The notes under the pieces: model-generated
Databases searched by the model: none
Seen by the model: only the letters and a program-made list of their open reading frames with translations
Told to the model about the DNA's origin: nothing
NCBI RefSeq assembly: GCF_026239695.1
Contig: NZ_JAPIVS010000004.1
Span: 528,100-592,099 of the forward strand
Source: Pedobacter sp. MC2016-15
GTDB lineage: Bacteria; Bacteroidota; Bacteroidia; Sphingobacteriales; Sphingobacteriaceae
Direction: 5' to 3'
DNA: 64,000 nt
Made by a program: the position numbers and the translations under genes
Shown here: piece by piece, positions 62,942-64,000 of the stretch
How positions within the stretch are numbered: position 1 is the first letter of the stretch
Layout of the letters: every line of letters begins with the position of its first letter

Positions 62942-63847
62942 ATGGAGAATTTAAACCGACGTCGTTTTTTTAAGAATCTGGCTTTACTTGCGGGGATGTC
63001 GCTTTTACCGGATGTGACGAATGCCACAACGGCAAATGGGCTTGTTTCCAGGCAGCGTTATAAAATCGCTGTGATAGACCTGATGATCCTGAAAAGGCAA
63101 AAATTGAGTGCTATAGCATTGACCCAGGAGATCGGTGCTGACGGGCTGGAGCTGGACATGGGAGGCTTAGGCAACAGAGATACCTTTGATAATAAACTGG
63201 CCGATCCTGTGATCAGGAAGGAATTTTTAGATAAAGCAAAAGCACTCCACATTGAGATCTGCTCGCTGGCAATGACGGGATTTTACGCGCAGTCTTTTGC
63301 TACGCGCCCAACCTATCAGCAGATGATTGGCGATTGTATCGCAACGATGAAGGCCATGAACGTCAAGGTTGCTTTTTTGCCTCTTGGCGTTAGCGGAGAT
63401 CTGGTGAAAAACCCTGAATTAAGACCTGCGATCGTGGAGCGCCTGAAGGTCGCCGGAGAAATGGCAAGAAAAGCGGGTGTAATCATTGGGATTGAAACAG
63501 CTCTGCCCGCTGCTGATGAAGTCAGACTGCTGAAAGATGTTGGCTCTCCTGCGGTACAGATCTATTTTAATTTTTCTAACCCTTTGAAGCAGGGCAGGGA
63601 TCTGATCTCAGAACTGCGGATTCTGGGCAGAAAGAACATCTGCCAGATTCACTGCACAGATGAAGATGGCGTCTGGCTACAGGATAACACCAGGCTGGAT
63701 ATGCATAAAATTAAAACCGTGCTTGATGAGATGCGCTGGAAGGGCTGGCTGGTGATTGAACGCTCACGTGATGCCAAGAATCCGAAAAGCGTGAAGGAGA
63801 ATTTTGGTGCGAATACGAAGTTTTTGAAATCGGTGTTTCAGCAGTAA
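62942..63847 (+). CDS. Tat-exported sugar-isomerase/epimerase-like TIM-barrel protein
   Basis: 301 aa. A twin-arginine signal NRRRFFKNLALLAGMSLLP is followed by an AP-endonuclease-2/xylose-isomerase-type barrel: AIALTQEIGADGLELDMGG, IEICSLAMTGFYAQSF, GVIIGIETALPAADE, CQIHCTDEDG and WLVIERSRDAKNP, with Glu and His residues at strand ends that usually hold a divalent metal. Tat export suggests folding with a cofactor before secretion. It is the last plus-strand gene of the pectin run, 6 bp after the esterase. The reaction is not known; sugar-phosphate substrates are unlikely outside the cytosol. Confidence 0.85.
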   Translation: MENLNRRRFFKNLALLAGMSLLPDVTNATTANGLVSRQRYKIAVIDLMILKRQKLSAIALTQEIGADGLELDMGGLGNRDTFDNKLADPVIRKEFLDKAKALHIEICSLAMTGFYAQSFATRPTYQQMIGDCIATMKAMNVKVAFLPLGVSGDLVKNPELRPAIVERLKVAGEMARKAGVIIGIETALPAADEVRLLKDVGSPAVQIYFNFSNPLKQGRDLISELRILGRKNICQIHCTDEDGVWLQDNTRLDMHKIKTVLDEMRWKGWLVIERSRDAKNPKSVKENFGANTKFLKSVFQQ

Positions 63848-64000
63848 TTATTTCTGTTGTTCGAGGTTGAGGCCTTTGCGAAAGTTTTCTACAAAACTCT
63901 GATCAACTTCAGCAATCTCTGCAGTAAGTTCATCGGTAAATCCTCTTTTAATCAGATTTGCTACAACAGCCTGTGTTTTTTTTGCTTGTCCTATAGCTTT
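63848..64000 (-). CDS. 3' end of an unidentified gene (partial)
   Basis: The minus strand is open to the window edge for 50 codons before a TAA at 63850-63848, which directly abuts the stop of the TIM-barrel gene. The peptide is helical and charged (AVVANLIKRGFTDELTAEIA, then VDQSFVENFRKGLNLEQQK). The pattern of a short helix, GFTxELTAEIAEV, resembles the C-terminus of Rpn/PD-(D/E)XK transposase-like proteins, but 50 residues are too few to decide. Confidence 0.5.
   Translation of the reverse strand, partial: KAIGQAKKTQAVVANLIKRGFTDELTAEIAEVDQSFVENFRKGLNLEQQK

Noticed and set aside
1..64000. tRNA, rRNA, CRISPR, insertion sequences, prophage or att sites
   Set aside because: No T-loop motifs, repeat-spacer arrays, transposase frames or flanking direct repeats were seen on reading both strands.

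Overview
The window comes from a Bacteroidota genome, most likely Sphingobacteriaceae (Pedobacter-like). Evidence seen directly: a SusC/SusD pair, many secreted glycoside hydrolases with Bacteroidota-style signal peptides and lipoboxes, TAnnTTTG promoter elements and weak Shine-Dalgarno sequences. The genus is an inference. I see no rRNA, tRNA, CRISPR array, phage or insertion sequence.

Layout. (1) 1-2.1 kb: the end of a GH3 enzyme translationally coupled to a GH20 hexosaminidase. (2) 2.2-21.5 kb: mostly housekeeping genes: a lipoprotein, an ECF sigma factor with a four-helix membrane partner, a dicarboxylate/amino-acid symporter, ribosomal proteins L21-L27, an XRE regulator, a DHp-receiver protein without an ATPase domain, a polyprenyl synthase, RNase R, an MscS channel, a double ABC ATPase, a conserved protein of unknown role, a GH43 enzyme, a GNAT protein, YajQ, a histone-H1-like Lys/Ala protein, and ppk1-ppx. 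(3) 21.5-27.0 kb, minus strand: a seven-gene operon for an unknown phenolic or polyketide lipid (FAD enzyme, methyltransferase, type III PKS, hotdog dehydratase, ketosynthase, ACP, phosphopantetheinyl transferase). (4) 27.1-31.6 kb, minus strand: a polyphosphate-glucokinase-like ROK kinase with gnd, zwf and pgl, which together would take glucose to ribulose-5-phosphate. (5) 31.9-34.9 kb: an M1 metallopeptidase and a divergent DUF6702-type protein. (6) 34.9-63.8 kb: a large polysaccharide-utilisation region for pectin-type glycans. It has UxuA, a solute:sodium symporter, a DHDPS-family aldolase, an AraC regulator, a DUF3826 protein, SusC/SusD and a pectate lyase. A second, tightly packed run follows: a DUF6298-like protein, GH140, a GH43-like enzyme, a propeller-like protein of unknown role, GH2, GH78, a sialidase-fold protein, an STN-domain/esterase fusion and a Tat-exported TIM-barrel protein. 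The window ends in the 3' end of an unidentified minus-strand gene.

How the genes work together. The pectin region pairs surface binding and import (SusC/D) with backbone cleavage (pectate lyase), side-chain trimming (apiosidase-, rhamnosidase-, galactosidase- and arabinosidase-like enzymes), ester removal and uronate catabolism. The combination of GH140, GH78, GH2, a PL1-like lyase, a sialidase-fold protein and an esterase resembles systems for rhamnogalacturonan II, but the substrate is inferred. The AraC protein probably controls it: two promoters, ahead of the symporter and of susC, carry near-identical AAAATGATATA boxes exactly 33 bp upstream of TAnnTTTG elements.

The best candidates for something undescribed are the type III PKS operon with its own ACP, ketosynthase and dehydratase but no ketoreductase; the STN-esterase fusion; the uncharacterised propeller and DUF6298 proteins of the pectin locus; and the AraC operator architecture.
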